64,000 nt of DNA from Bombyx mori. Taxonomy: Eukaryota; Arthropoda; Insecta; Lepidoptera; Bombycidae. Positions 1-11,503 of this stretch are shown here, in pieces. The notes under the pieces were generated by a model that had not been told where the DNA came from, did no database searches, and was given only the letters and a program-made list of their open reading frames with translations. The DNA lies in NCBI RefSeq assembly GCF_030269925.1, contig NC_085124.1:7068001-7132000 (forward strand), given 5' to 3'. How positions within the stretch are numbered: position 1 is the first letter of the stretch; the number at the start of each line of letters is the position of its first letter. The position numbers and the translations under genes are program-made.

Positions 1-88
1 TGTGGATGTCTATGGGCTCCAGTAACCACTTAACACCAGGTGGGCTGTGAGCTCGTCCACCCATCTAAGCAATAAAAAAAAAAAAAAC
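1..88 (+). repeat. SINE family B, 3' fragment with poly(A)
   Basis: This is the last part of a dispersed repeat seen at least eight times in the window. It ends in CCCATCTAAGCAATAAA followed by a run of A, which marks the 3' end and the plus orientation. It sits directly against mariner sequence that reads on the minus strand, so it inserted into the mariner coding region. The 5' part lies outside the window. The family resembles abundant silkworm SINEs, but the exact family name is not certain. Confidence 0.7.
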
Positions 89-504
89 CCCATCTGAAGG
101 GCCAACAGTTTCTGCTTACGTTTGGGATTTCTTTGAATTCGCGCCTTCACAGCTTTTATCACTGCTGGAGTCCTAACAGACCGAGGGCGACCACTTCTTG
201 ACCTGTCATCTACACTAGAGTCTTCATTGTATCGTTTGATGGTACGATAAACGAATCTTTTGGTTATATTCAAATTTTTCAGTATGTTCAAAATTTGAAT
301 TGGCGCGTAACCGCAACGATGCAACGCAATAACTGCAACACGGTCTTCTTTAAGCGTCCACTCCTTATTTAAAAAATGAGTAAAATTCCAAAAGTATACA
401 TTTTTATTTTCATGAACAGTTCGAAATTCGAATTCAATAAACTTTTTTGTGGCCAGCATTCTAAAAAAAAAGTTTTTACTGTGTGACAATACTTATGACC
501 TGAC
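89..504 (-). pseudogene. mariner DD37D transposase gene, 5' fragment
   Basis: On the minus strand this reads the 5' terminal inverted repeat (GTCAGGTCATAAGTATTGTCACAC from 504 down), a leader and the first roughly 90 codons of a transposase nearly identical to the intact copy at 23100-24140. The helix-turn-helix region and the SGRPRS linker are present. The catalytic domain is missing because family B SINE sequence interrupts the gene at about position 88. The codon used as start in the intact copy is AAG here, not ATG, but the frame is open upstream to an ATG at 489, giving a hypothetical N-terminal extension. A TA dinucleotide at 505-506 fits the mariner target-site duplication. This is a dead copy as seen in the window. 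Confidence 0.88.
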
Positions 505-534
505 TAGTTATATATGTAATGGAATATATGTATT

Positions 535-630
535 GGAAAAATTGGTACCTGCCAGCGGGATTCGAACACCGTTGCATCTTAAAATACGAATGCATCGGAC
601 GTCTTATACTTGAGGGCATGACGACTTCAA
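535..630 (-). repeat. tRNA-derived SINE head (family C)
   Basis: The minus strand reads like the 5' head of a tRNA-derived SINE. It has a box-B-like stretch GGTGTTCGAATCCCGC (about 556-571) preceded by a TGGCC-type box-A region and the segment around GACGTCCGATGCATTCGTAT. Related copies lie near 3040-3200 and 36730-37030. It is not a tRNA gene because the cloverleaf arms do not form. The body of the element is missing here. Confidence 0.6.
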
Positions 631-729
631 ACTTCGACTTTTACCTACATATAATACTGAGTATACTATCTGATGTTCTTGCCAAAAAGTACTGTAAAGT
701 GGGTATTTGAAAGTCGATTTATATAAAAA

Positions 730-947
730 CTAGCCGTACTCGCCCGCTTCGCTGAGCATTTAAAATTAACATTATTATTTATTGTCATTATCATTAGGGA
801 GTCCAACACTCATATATACATTAACCTATCCATTAAGTACATGTATTTTCTACATTGATACCAAGTTTCAAGTCAATCGGACGCATGGTTCAGTAGTTAT
901 AACGAAACATCCGTAAAAACCTCTGTAGATTTATATATTATTATAGA
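730..947 (-). mobile_element. Helitron-like short non-autonomous element
   Basis: Read on the minus strand the element starts TCTATAATAATATATAAATC at 947 and ends CTAG at 730. A GC-rich potential hairpin centred on GCGAAGC lies just before the end. The flanking bases are A at the 5' side and T at the 3' side, as expected for Helitron insertion between A and T. It has no coding capacity and no terminal inverted repeats. The same layout of TC start, GAA-loop hairpin, CTAG end and A/T flanks recurs in other elements of the window. It could also be read as a LINE-tail family, so the class is inferred. Confidence 0.6.
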
Positions 948-1930
948 TAAAAGTGACAAACGCGAGATTCCGGCGTAACAATGGTTTTAATTATGCTTAT
1001 TTCTTAGTTAAAATCAGTTTTATAACAGAGTAAGTGAGCGATTTAACGTACTTTAACGACAAATAGCCTTCACATAATTGTGGAAAGTTTCCATGAGAAG
1101 AACAAATTTGTAACTCAATCACCTAATTAGTATTTGTTTTGTAACAACTCGACAGTGGAGGCGAGTAATTAATAGACTTGCTCGCAAATTCTCCACGAAA
1201 TCGGATAAGAATTACAATATGAGGCGTATCTAAAATCTTTTACGAAATTTACAGCGTTTGCTTGAGTAATTTAAAATTAACTAATTTGAAGGGATTCTTA
1301 CTGTAACAATTAATAATAATTACACAGATATTTGTTTTAAATATTCGTTTAACTAAAACTTATCGTTTGTCGAAAGGTTCATGCGACGTTATCTTGGTTA
1401 CAAGGGCCCCAATGAGATGACAAATTAATAACAATAAAGAAATAAAAATAATAGCATTTTAAGTAAATAATAGTATTTTAAGTAATAGTATAATAGTAAA
1501 GACATAATAGTATTTTTTTATATATTACTTATTATGTTAAAATTTATAAAATTTGCGGATTGCCATGTGGCAACACCGTTGGTGGCAGCAATGGTTGTTT
1601 TAGTGACAAGGGACAAAAACTAGTAAGAATAATTTGTAGTGAGTACCTACCTATAAGTTTTTGTATAAGTGGAAATACGACGAAAACAGTACAGGAATTA
1701 AGTTAGCTACGTGTATTATTTCTTGGCTGGTAGAAGCGTAGTTCGCACTACTAAAGCAGTTCCAAGTTTTAACAAATACCTTAATTTGTTATAAAATAGC
1801 AAACACATATTTAATCTGTCATAGGTTCTTTCCTTTTTCTTCGCGGTAGATGTTCTAAATTTTTACAAATTTAATCAGAACGGACTTGTAACGAGATGCC
1901 ATATAAAGAAGGTTCGGTCTTACAAGCGCA
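948..1930. other. unassigned AT-rich stretch
   Basis: I see no long open frame, RNA gene or clear repeat boundary here. Around 1430-1540 there is low-complexity sequence built from AATAATAG-like words. Confidence 0.5.
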
Positions 1931-2335
1931 TCTATATTATAAAGCTGAAGAGTTTGTTTGCTTGAACGCGCTGATCTTAGGAACTACTGGTCCGATTTGA
2001 AAAATTCTTTCAGTGTCAGATAACCCATTTATTAAGGAAGGCTATATAACATCACGCTAAGACCAATACAAGTGGAGCACCAACAAAGAATGTTTCAAAA
2101 TCGCAGTTATTTTCCTTTTTGAGAGCTTCCGCTGCGTGCGCTGCAGAAACGGTTAAAGTTTCGCTAAAATAATGTATGACAGAATTGTTCCCCTTTAAAA
2201 GATCTAAAAAAAGTCCGCGAGAGCATATGTTAAGGTTGGCTCACTATAACGTTTTTTATGCTAACCAAATTTGTTCTAAAGTAAAGCATTATTTGTGAAC
2301 CATTCCACGCGGACGAAGTCGCGGGCAAAAGCTAG
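1931..2335 (+). mobile_element. Helitron-like non-autonomous element (405 bp)
   Basis: The element starts TCTATATTATAAAGCTGAAG and ends CAAAAGCTAG. About ten bases before the end is a short hairpin, CGC(G)GAC-GAA-GTCGCG. The preceding base is A and the following base is T, the normal Helitron target. The internal text, with words such as GGAACTACTGGTCCGATTTG, belongs to a repeat class that I recognise as widespread in moths and butterflies. There is no Rep/helicase coding sequence, so any movement would depend on enzymes made elsewhere. Confidence 0.65.
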
Positions 2336-3039
2336 TTGATTAATAAAAGCCTTCGAAACGAAAACCTAACCAGGAATATCCAATAACAATCAGGGCGAGC
2401 AGAACCGCACAGCGTCTTATTAGCGTTTATTAAATTTCTCCGATACGTCGGTTTTCTGTTGTCGACTCAATTTATCGTCGGCAAGTTACGGCGCGGGACG
2501 GTGGAACGTTCACTCAATTAGTTAATTTCGTTAAATATCCTTGATTGAGCAGCGGACGGCAATCAGCCATGCAAATTCCCCCAGTCATTTCCGAGACTTG
2601 CCGAAATGGGATTTCACTAAGCGCGCTCCATTATTTGGTTCAACTACGAAATAAAATTGTCAACTTGGAACGTTGATTATTGTTCGAATCAAAATAAAGC
2701 TTTACGTTAAACAGTTCCATTTACAGATGTTGTCAAAGATAATATGGTTATGGATATGCTTTAAAAGAAAACATTTAAAAGTCAAAGAGAAAACTCATAA
2801 GCAATAACTGCAAAAGAGCTTGACGTTATTTTCCAACTGGAAATTTTATGTATAGCACAGTTAATTAGAAATACCAATTGCTATTTGCATAATTAAATGT
2901 CACGATGACTTAGCATTAACACCTCGAAATGCAAACACGTTGTCACATTACTGAATTTTAATTCTAATTTACGTTTGCTGTGCATGCAAGGACTTTACCC
3001 TCCAAACACAGATGAACTAGGGCTGCCAACAGATTCGAT
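2336..3039. other. unassigned stretch
   Basis: No supported gene or repeat. The sequence is moderately AT-rich without long open frames. Confidence 0.45.
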
Positions 3040-3200
3040 TCTACACGATGTTACTCCTTCACCGTGGAAGTCAATCGTGAACATTTGTTAAGTACGTATT
3101 TTATCTGAATAATTGATACCTGCCTTCGAGATTCGAACACCGGCACAGTTGTTAGATACGAATGCACTTGGAGTCTTATCCTTCTAGATCACGACGATTT
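3040..3200 (-). repeat. tRNA-derived SINE (family C), diverged
   Basis: The minus strand carries a box-B-like GTGTTCGAATCTCG (about 3128-3141) and the same head and body words as the copy at 36730-37030, for example the CGTGGAAGTCAATCGTGAACA region seen on the plus strand. It is diverged and its tail is unclear. Confidence 0.55.
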
Positions 3201-3940
3201 TTGGAAACGTTTAAGAGATTGGAGCCAATATTTTTACTTTACTTCACAATTTGTTGGTCCCATGCTGTCCAGATTAACATAACACAAAAAAACATAGGAA
3301 TGAATAACAGAAGAATAGAATAAGAAAATAAATTAAAGAATAAATAAATATTTAAATTGTCGTATCATTTCAACCCTAGGTGGGGGACATAACCTAAAAT
3401 GGAGCGGTGTGTTAACGGCGGCTGCGGTGTGTTCCACGGTTAATTTTGCTGCTAATATTTAAGAAAATAGTGTTCTTTAATTAAACTAATTAGGTGTTAC
3501 CATGTAAATGGAATATTTGCAGTATTTAATCGAATTTTTCAGAGTTTGTATTCATGGGAAGTAGTTAGTTGCGGTACCTTCAGTATAAATAATTGGAATT
3601 TCGAGAATGTTGTATATGAGGCTTGTTTTTTATTTGGATAAGGTGAAGCCTTTATATCAATTAAATCCTTAGTTTTGGTTTTAAAATATAAACTTGGATC
3701 TCAAAACGAAACTTTAGTAGCTCTGCGTAATGTTACGTTTATATTGAATCGGATCTATTTAAAACAATTTTTTTATTGAGATTATAAGTTTCACCATAGT
3801 TTTAAAAACAAAATATTTAGAAATTTACCAAAGCTTAACAACATAGTATCTATTTGAATGGGATGCAAAGTTCATATCATTTAAATATCATGTTTAAAAG
3901 GTCAGGTGTAAAAAAAAGGTTAGCTTACTTATTTTTATTT
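3201..3940. other. unassigned AT-rich stretch
   Basis: No open frame or repeat that I can support. A short GC-richer patch near 3400-3440 has no recognisable content. Confidence 0.45.
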
Positions 3941-4611
3941 GTATTATCGAGACTGTCCGCTCGGTACTCGCGTAATGGGTGAGCCGCGACAGAGGACGCC
4001 TAATCTTCCGGCAGAATTAGGCGGCTTAACGAGCGAGAGAGAACTCTTCCCTCTTCGTACCGATCCGACGCCGTTGATCTGGTGGCCGGATGAGAAAGTA
4101 CGAGTGTACGTCCCAGCCCCTGTAGGTGGCAACTTCTCCCCCCTGAAAATCACGGGGCCATCTGAGGGGGTTGATGTTATGCGACGCGTTTTCAGCACTC
4201 TAGCGTACCACCGACGAGTTAAATCATCATAAGAGCGACCGGTTGACGGTGTACCGCGTTTCGATCCGGCAGGCTAGTTCCGATCCAGCAGGATATCCTG
4301 GGACACAAGCGGCACCGCCTCAGTTCCCGACATACCACGGCTGACGTTCCAGAGCCTTCGTTTCGTCTGGAAGGCTGCACGGGCCGAGTGTCCTTAGGAG
4401 TGAGTTGCTCGTCTGGTTGCAGTGTTGATCAGGGTAATTCTTTACCTCACTCAGGTTCTTTCAGGGGATCGGCCGCTTGGGCGAGAGTAGTTTATTAGGT
4501 AGAGCCCTAAATACCATCGTTGGGCTCGCAGTCTGCTTCTATATACCCCCCTCGTCCCCCAGAAGCGGGGACCTCATAGTCCCTGGCCCAGAAAAAAAAA
4601 GTATTCATCGA
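3941..4611 (+). mobile_element. 5'-truncated non-LTR retrotransposon tail with target-site duplication
   Basis: A GC-rich block of about 650 bp (3951-4600) stands out from AT-rich surroundings and ends in A(9). It is bracketed by GTATTATCGA (3941-3950) and GTATTCATCGA (4601-4611), an 11-bp duplication with one indel. This structure is that of a retrotransposed, 5'-truncated element on the plus strand. An open frame of 97 codons at 3939-4232 has no motif I recognise and may be either the end of a coding region or untranslated sequence. The clade is unknown. R1-like is possible from GC content only. Confidence 0.65.
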
Positions 4612-5957
4612 ACTATTCAAATATAAATTCCAGAATTCCGAAACCTATGTGTACATAAATTTTGTAATTTAATAAACTGTTTCGTTCAACGCAAAGTTGC
4701 TTTAACGCGAAACTCAAATGCTGTTATTATTAAACTTTCGGAAGCTTCAACAGTATTTGACTGTTAATTAAAATTCAAAACAAATATTAAGTAATTCAGA
4801 CGTAATTTAATATTGATTAGTTTTAATTTACTTGTTTTGACTTCACAAAAACTACTTTAATGGATATTGTTTATTATTTATTTTAGCAAGAATAATTCAA
4901 AATTAATTATAAACACAAATTTTATAAACAACAGTTTTAAAGCAATCGATAGATAGTCTAAAGCAATATCACTTAATTCACAATCAACATCATTTAAATT
5001 TCTTTACTAATCTTTATTTATATTTAAAGCCATTTATATTCTAAATTAATTTAAAACAACAGGGCCTTATACTTCAACTTAAATTTCATAGTATACCCTA
5101 ACTAATAACTCCTAACAAATATCAAGTAAAACTTATTAAACAAAAAGAAAATTTCTAACAAAACCGAACGGCTCAAGTAGCACAAAGGATAGTTATAACT
5201 CGGCAGTTATCTCCGTGGTATTTCCGCAATTAATCCTATCTGGCGATAAGGCTGTTTCAAGTGAAGGACCAGTCACTGGGGATCTAAGCAATCTTCACGG
5301 GTGACTTGTCAAAGTGAGAAAAGGGTCGGAAGCACAAGAGACTCTCAACAATGCTTGTTATCTAAGAAGTAAGCTAAGAACGCACTTAATGGTATCGCTT
5401 TAAATAAATATAAATATAAGGAGCGGACGTTAAACTCTCGGGAAGTGGCTCAATCAGTTTTATTGACTGCTGACTCGAGGGATCCAGAGATAATACTTCA
5501 GAGACAAAAGAAATATCGTGAAGAAGAACCTGATTTGTTTGACTATTACATAGTCTTATTTTTATTTTAGATGGTTTGTATATTACGTTGTGCTTAACTT
5601 TCGAATATTTCCATACGTGGTGGTTGGTACCTACTGGACCGATATTTAGTAACACAAAGAAAATGACTGTGTTTTATAAAACAATTTTATAGTGAAGAAT
5701 AATACTTGTAAATACGGCTTTTTTTTTTCCTTTTCAATTGCATAAATGCTTGTCTGAGTCAGCGGCCTTCCTGTGGCCGATTCATTACCGAAATCCATAA
5801 CAGCTAAAATGGATAACATCACCAACCTGAAGTTCCCTGGGGAAACAGTACGGAAAAGAATTGACCTCAGGTAGTATACTTTGTCAATGTTTCTTTGATT
5901 TCTATTATCCGTATATTAACAAATACGTAATTTAAAATTAATTATTTTGAGTTTTCA
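4612..5957. other. unassigned stretch
   Basis: AT-rich to about 5150, then a more mixed region at 5165-5400 and 5740-5830. No open frame with a recognisable product. Small open frames here look like chance. Confidence 0.45.
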
Positions 5958-6236
5958 CTTTTTTTTCCACCTAAGCTGATAGCCTTGAGAGGCTATTTCA
6001 GCGTAGCCTTAACTAGTAGGTGAGCTTACGGGGCTCAAACCGGAGTGATGCTAACACTGATCCTAGCAAGAGCAGTGCTTCGCAGAATTTACCACCGGAT
6101 CGGAAACGCTACCCACTGAGAAAATCCGGCGAGAAACTCAGTGGGCTGTGTCTATGGCTTAATTCGCTCGTCAAGCCATTCGTCGCAAATGACGGGTTCG
6201 ACGTGGACGGTGACTTGACTTTTCACTCGTAATGCA
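5958..6236 (-). repeat. Bm1-like SINE
   Basis: Poly(T) at 5960-5967 marks the poly(A) tail of a minus-strand element. The minus strand reads the Bm1-type text, including CCCACTGAGTTTCTCGCCGG, GATTTTCTCAGTGGGTAGCG, GAGCTCACCTACTAGTTAAGG-like sequence and the palindromic TAGCCTCTCAAGGCTATCAG. Text at 6155-6236 extends the element 5' beyond the copy at 58492-58694, so this is one of the longer copies. It is non-coding. Open frames over it are incidental. Confidence 0.75.
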
Positions 6237-6664
6237 ACAATGTAATAGAAATTTCCAATATTCAAGCTGTGAGCGGTGCCATGATAATTTTTAGTTCCGA
6301 CAGAGCATGCTCAAAAAACCCGAATTACTAGTATGGTATTAGTTGAAAGACTGAAGAGCACCGTCAGTGGTCAGCGCGGTCTTCGGGGATTTCAATAAAA
6401 CGATCCGTGTCCGTGACGTATGTCGACAGGGGTACGTTTGGTTTTATTTCGTTCAACTCGTTTAGCGCATGCCGACTGACAATCAATCTCAGTCAATATG
6501 TAGGACAAAGGGTCGTTGTTTGTGATGGTACGGCCTTAATTAAATTTTTAGGTGCTTTTTTGTCGTCAATGCGCTGACAAATGAAGGGTGATTTCCAATG
6601 TTTTGTTAATACAATCAAGTTTAATTATGATAAGAATGGTTCCGTAAACGTTTTGCTTGCTCTT
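6237..6664. other. unassigned stretch between two SINEs
   Basis: No supported gene. A patch at 6355-6480 is GC-richer than its surroundings but I recognise nothing in it. Confidence 0.4.
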
Positions 6665-6857
6665 TCAGCCCACTGAGTTTCTCGTCGGATCTTCTTAGTG
6701 GGTCGCATTTTCGGTGGTAGATTCTGCGAAGCTCTGCTCTTGCTAAAGCCAGTGTTAGCAACACACCCGGTTTGTGCCCTGTGAGCTCACCTACACGTCA
6801 AGGAGAAGCTGATATAGCCTCTGAAGGATATCAGCATAAGTAGGGGGAAAAAAAGCT
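6665..6857 (+). repeat. Bm1-like SINE, 5'-shortened
   Basis: Starts at CAGCCCACTGAGTTTCTCG and runs to a poly(A)-like tail (GTAGGGGGAAAAAAA). It matches the copy at 58492-58694 along its length with scattered substitutions, so it is older. Confidence 0.75.
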
Positions 6858-7019
6858 GTTACCGGTGCCTATAAATGCCTCAATGTGATTGTCGTGTGAG
6901 TTTCACGGAGTGAAACTTTCCGAACTAGAGCGCTTTCCTTCTCCGTGACAGAAATGGGTGGGCATGTGGAACTTTTTATTTGCTTTTGAACGGTCGAGAT
7001 TACTGCAGTCTTATGTACG

Positions 7020-7145
7020 TTAGTTATCGGAGCTAATAGACATCTTAACGTGACTACCGTGTTGAACTTTGAGACCGAAATCTCAATTGTATAACGGATG
7101 TTCCACCCTCCAAATCGGAATGCTTGACCGCACCACGCTAGAATT
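7020..7145 (-). repeat. SINE family B/C remnant
   Basis: Diverged copy of the dispersed text with AATAGACATCTTAACGTG, GAGACCGAAATCTCA and CCACCCTCCAAATCGGAATG, in the same order as in the copies at 11263-11503 and 36730-37030. Confidence 0.5.
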
Positions 7146-9060
7146 AGTATGCTTGTACTTATCCGACCGGGTACTCCCCTCCATCAATAAAATCCGGTTG
7201 GCGATTTCAATACGCCGTTAACTCTGCTGACTCGGATAATGCTGCAGCTCATTCTCTGGTGAATTCCTCAGTCGCCCTTAACCAAACCTACGGAAAGCGT
7301 AGTGGTAGAACTATCTCACATTGTACATTTATATACATACTAGCTGATACTTACAAAAAATAGGTACCGGCTAGTGTTTGAAATCTGATATATTGGCAAC
7401 AATTTATACAAATACGCCTGGTTTATTACCTGAAAACGATAAGCTACTTGCAGTAATTTATAAATTAGAATATCCCTCGGGCTAGCAGCTCTGAGCGTAA
7501 TAAAGAAAAACGACCGTTTCTAATACCCACCCCAGGTTTTATACTGAACATCGCCACTGTCTGACGGACAAATTAAATTTCCTACACATTGATTTTCAGC
7601 CAGCGCAGTAATTACTTAATTTACCGATAAGTTTACAGAGTCGTGAGCGCTGGCAATAGGGAGAAGATTTATAGACTAATTTAATGAGCGTACCCTAAGG
7701 TATACAGTATTTTGATCACGAAAATGAATGTATTTTAGGAAAAATATGGAACCAATTTTGGTTTCGTTTTCAATTACGACTTATGAATTGTTAATTATGA
7801 TCAATATAGTTTCTCTAAATAATTCATATTAATTTATAAGTCGATTTAGGCACTCCTGTCATGAAGTTCATTTTAAGCATAAATAATAGGTGCATACTAG
7901 GCATACTTACGTCGTTATTCAAACTTCGCCTGTTTGTTTTAATGGCACTGAGCAGAGGAAGCTCACGGCTCATCTTAAGTATTAAGTGATTACCGGTGAA
8001 TCTGTTACTAGCCTTTTACGACATTCAATATTAGAAATGGGATGACGACCCTTGGACTACACTATACCCAGTAGTGAAAAGTGTATTATTTTGTATAAGC
8101 CCATTTTCTTAGTAGATATATTTATTTAATTATGATACAATCCAATTATTTCTGACGCAGTTTGTTTCTTTTAAATCTAAATCGACTTTTAATAATTTTA
8201 TATCGAATTATAAGCCTATTAAAAGAATCTCAGAAATATCAGTCTTGTCAAAATGCATTTATTTGCAGATTATGCAAAGGACTTTTATTTATGCGAAGTT
8301 AATAACTGAGAATACATTGACATTCAGACTTTTATATCTACTTACTGCTGACTGATTATCCGGTTTGAATCGGAGGGCGACATAATAAAGTACTTATTTC
8401 TTATCTCATTAAGTACTCTAGCCTTATTCGATTGTTTGCATTTCATTCTTTTTTGTTTTATCGCTTACTATACTTACTATAATTAAATAGCGTTTCTGAT
8501 GGCGGTTCGAAGACATTTGATGTCGGCATTTTGTTATCAATTATAGATTTGAATATTGCTGACTTATGAATCATTGCATAAAGCTTGTTGTAATGATTCA
8601 TAATTGTTGTATAATAATATATCGTAAAACTTCTTATCTAGTAGAATAGTAGTAGAAAAGAAGAAAAGTACCAACGTCATAGGCGAGATCCTACTTTAAA
8701 GTGGGCATAGGTAGTTAAATATGTTTTATATCGTTGACACACATTAAAACTTATCGATTAGAAAACATGGTACATATTTAGCTATATTTACTGCTGTCGT
8801 AGACTAAAAATCTGAACAGTATGCCGGTTCTACAAAAACAATAACTTTAATATGTTTGTCATATTATGTAAGGCTATAATTACATTTCGTAATAATTAAT
8901 TTTTGAAACGTACGCTTACAGTGCTTTCTAAAGCAATCCGTCGACGACAGCATATTGACTAGCTATGGGTGTGTCCGGTTTACTGTTTGAAGTTATGTTA
9001 CACTGTTTGTGAGAGATGTTAAAACTATTGTCTTATTTTTGATTTGTTATACAGATAATG
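7146..9060. other. unassigned AT-rich stretch
   Basis: About 1.9 kb without a supported gene or bounded repeat on either strand. Confidence 0.45.
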
Positions 9061-9188
9061 TATATACTGAGACCTTAGAACTTACATCTCAACGTTGGTG
9101 GCGCATTTACGTTGTAGACGTCTATGGGCTCCAGTAACAACTTAGCACCGGGTGGGGTGTGAGCTCGTCTACCCATCTAAGAAATAAA
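9061..9188 (+). repeat. SINE family B, 3' portion
   Basis: Reads GAGACCTTAGAACTTACATC, GTCTATGGGCTCCAGTAAC and ends CCCATCTAAGAAATAAA. It directly abuts the short element that starts at 9189. Confidence 0.7.
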
Positions 9189-9587
9189 GATGTGTGGTGT
9201 CGTGGGACACCAGATAGGAACGAAGTTCCTTATTATAAAAATATTAATTTTAAGTTCTATTCGAGGTGTAAAGAAAATAATTATTCGGGTATACGTTTTT
9301 TATTATGATTTTTTTATTGATAAAAATAAATAGAAACTACTTTACAAAATTATCAACTTTATTTTATTCACAATGATTAATAAAAAATATATAATAATAA
9401 TAATAATATACAAAAAAAACAGCTATTTATATGAATAATAATAATAACTGTCATCACGTAGACTATACATTAGGCACTGTACAGCCATCATACTAAGACT
9501 ATACATAAATAATAAAAATCTTACGTTATGGACGTTTTTTCCCGGTTAGGGTACTCCTTCGCATCGTCCCATAAGAAACTTCGTTCC
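9189..9587 (+). mobile_element. short non-autonomous element E, copy 1
   Basis: The left end reads GATGTGTGGTGTCGTGGGAC, then AGGAACGAAGTTCCTTAT. The right end reads the same palindrome-like motif inverted (ATAAGAAACTTCGTTCC, 9571-9587). The first roughly 90 bp and last roughly 80 bp match the element at 16268-16635, whereas the middles differ. This copy has an AT-rich middle with ATA-type simple repeats. The shared ends suggest a DNA-transposon derivative moved by an outside transposase. The superfamily is not clear and no clean target-site duplication is seen. Confidence 0.55.
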
Positions 9588-11228
9588 AAAAAAAACACGT
9601 GTGGCACACGGGGACTGCCGCGGTAAACTATGCAATTATAATTAGACAATAATAATTTAATATTAAAACCATAATAATAAAATAAGACCACGCTATATTT
9701 ATCAACATTAACAAAAGCAAAAAATTAACTGCCCCCTTCACACTCACAAGCTAGACCGCGCGAGAGAGAGACGGGTAGACTTTTCATGATGCGCATGCAG
9801 TGAGACATCACGCTGCATGCTTATTCACAAACACTATGCAAGTGCAACTTGTAAATGTATTGAACGCGAGCTACATAATAGGGGGTGTTAGGTGTTATTT
9901 TCGTTACGAAATTTCTTGATTTGGTCGCCGCGCTCTAAGCCCGTGATAAAAGCTATGCAATAGATTAAAAATTATATAACACGCTATTTTCAGAACCGAA
10001 AATATTTGTGGTTATGAAATCAGGGGACATATTATTAATGATAATATGTTTAATAATCGTTCGTCAGTTGTCATGATCAAATTTAATACATTACGTTATG
10101 TCGAAATTGAATTCTAATTTCAATTAATTGCCACTTTCGTTACTTTTACCGTAAATCAGGAAATTCCTTTGAAAGGTCACAATTAAGCCGGCTTTTTCCT
10201 CAAACACATAAAGGACCTCTCGTACATGCGAGTCCACGATGACGCTTTGATGACCGAATGACCGACCCTTGAGCTAAGAGTACTTGAACAATGCCCACTG
10301 TTCATTATAACAGTTTTGTACCAGAATAATTACGCTGGGTAGGATATTAAGGGTATATTATATTGTGCAATAGTGAGTTGTTTCCTGTTGCGAATATGAA
10401 TACTTTTTATATGAGATGTTTTATGTTTATACATGCTGGTTCTAGAACATGCTTTGTTGCTTATAAATATTTTCCATCCATAATGATAATTTTTTTGTAA
10501 TAGGCTAATCTTGGTATCATTGAAAAAAGTTGACGGTAGTTTTATTAAGTCAAAACCATGTAAAATACAAGCGTTTGTTCTTTTTATAAGTATCTAAACA
10601 TGATGCTATCTACTGGTGGTATATGGTGGTATAACTTATAAATGATAAAATAGTAGTGTTTTTTGATATCACCATCATTTATATGCGGGTGTGCAAGAGA
10701 GATAGCGAGATCTTATAGTCCAACTACCTACGCCCCTATACCAAAATTTAAATTACCTATTAATTCGTCACTTTACAAATAATTTCGGCGTTATTTTTTG
10801 CCTTTGCATACTAAAATAAAGTTCAAAATGGAACTAGGAAACATTCCAATTTATTTTAACTGTCTTAATCTTTTAAAAGCGTAGTCATTATTATAATATG
10901 AACATACCTGTAGCTGTCCTTGACAGTAATAACTCGTCTGCTAATTTCTCTGTAACTAATTCAGTTGGGATCTCTCGCCCTATTTTAATTTGGTCAGGCC
11001 AACGCTCAATATGAGCTACCGTGACCTCTAGTCTCAACTACAAAATGATATTAAAAGTTCAATGGTGTTTAAAGACACGGGCGAGAGTTCTTAGTGGTAA
11101 GCAGTGACTTGGCTACGACCGTGGCCTCGCCGCTGTCAATAAGCAACACTACCTATTCCCAATCAGGTGGCCTGTATACACGTATGTCTAATGGGTAACT
11201 AAAATTCTAAAATTCCCTGAGTTTTTCG
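9588..11228. other. unassigned stretch, probably containing another repeat at about 9595-9970
   Basis: The part beginning CACGTGTGGCACACGGGGAC and running to GATAAAAGCTATGCAATAG (about 9955) has a texture I associate with silkworm repeats, but there is only one copy in the window. From 9970 to 11228 I see no supported feature. Confidence 0.3.
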
Positions 11229-11503
11229 TACATAAATTTTTATTTTTTTATTTTTTTTTATTGCCTAGATGTGTGGACGAGCTCACAGCCCACCTGGTGT
11301 TAAGTGGTTACTGGAACCCATATACATCTACAACGTAAATGCGCCACACACTTTGAGATATAAGTTCTAAGGTCCCAGTATAGTTACAACGGCTGCCCCA
11401 CCCTTCAAACCGAAACGCATTACTGCTTCACGGCAGAAATAGGCGAGGCTGTGGTACCTACCCGTGCGGACTCACAAGAGGTCCTACCACCAGTAAATTA
11501 AAA
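11229..11503 (-). repeat. SINE family B, near-complete copy
   Basis: T-rich run at 11239-11260 is the poly(A) tail seen from the other strand. The copy then reads GTGGACGAGCTCACAGCCC, CAACGGCTGCCCCACCCTTC, AAACGCATTACTGCTTCACG and ends near CTCACAAGAGGTCCTACCAC. With 18945-19186 it is one of the best-preserved copies. Confidence 0.75.

Noticed and set aside
555..572. tRNA gene suggested by a box-B-like motif
   Set aside because: No cloverleaf or CCA-side acceptor stem. The same text recurs with SINE body sequence, so it is a SINE head.
3939..4232. A 97-codon open frame as a host gene
   Set aside because: It lies in a poly(A)-tailed block with a target-site duplication, so it belongs to a retroelement tail. 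The overlapping minus-strand frame is equally long.
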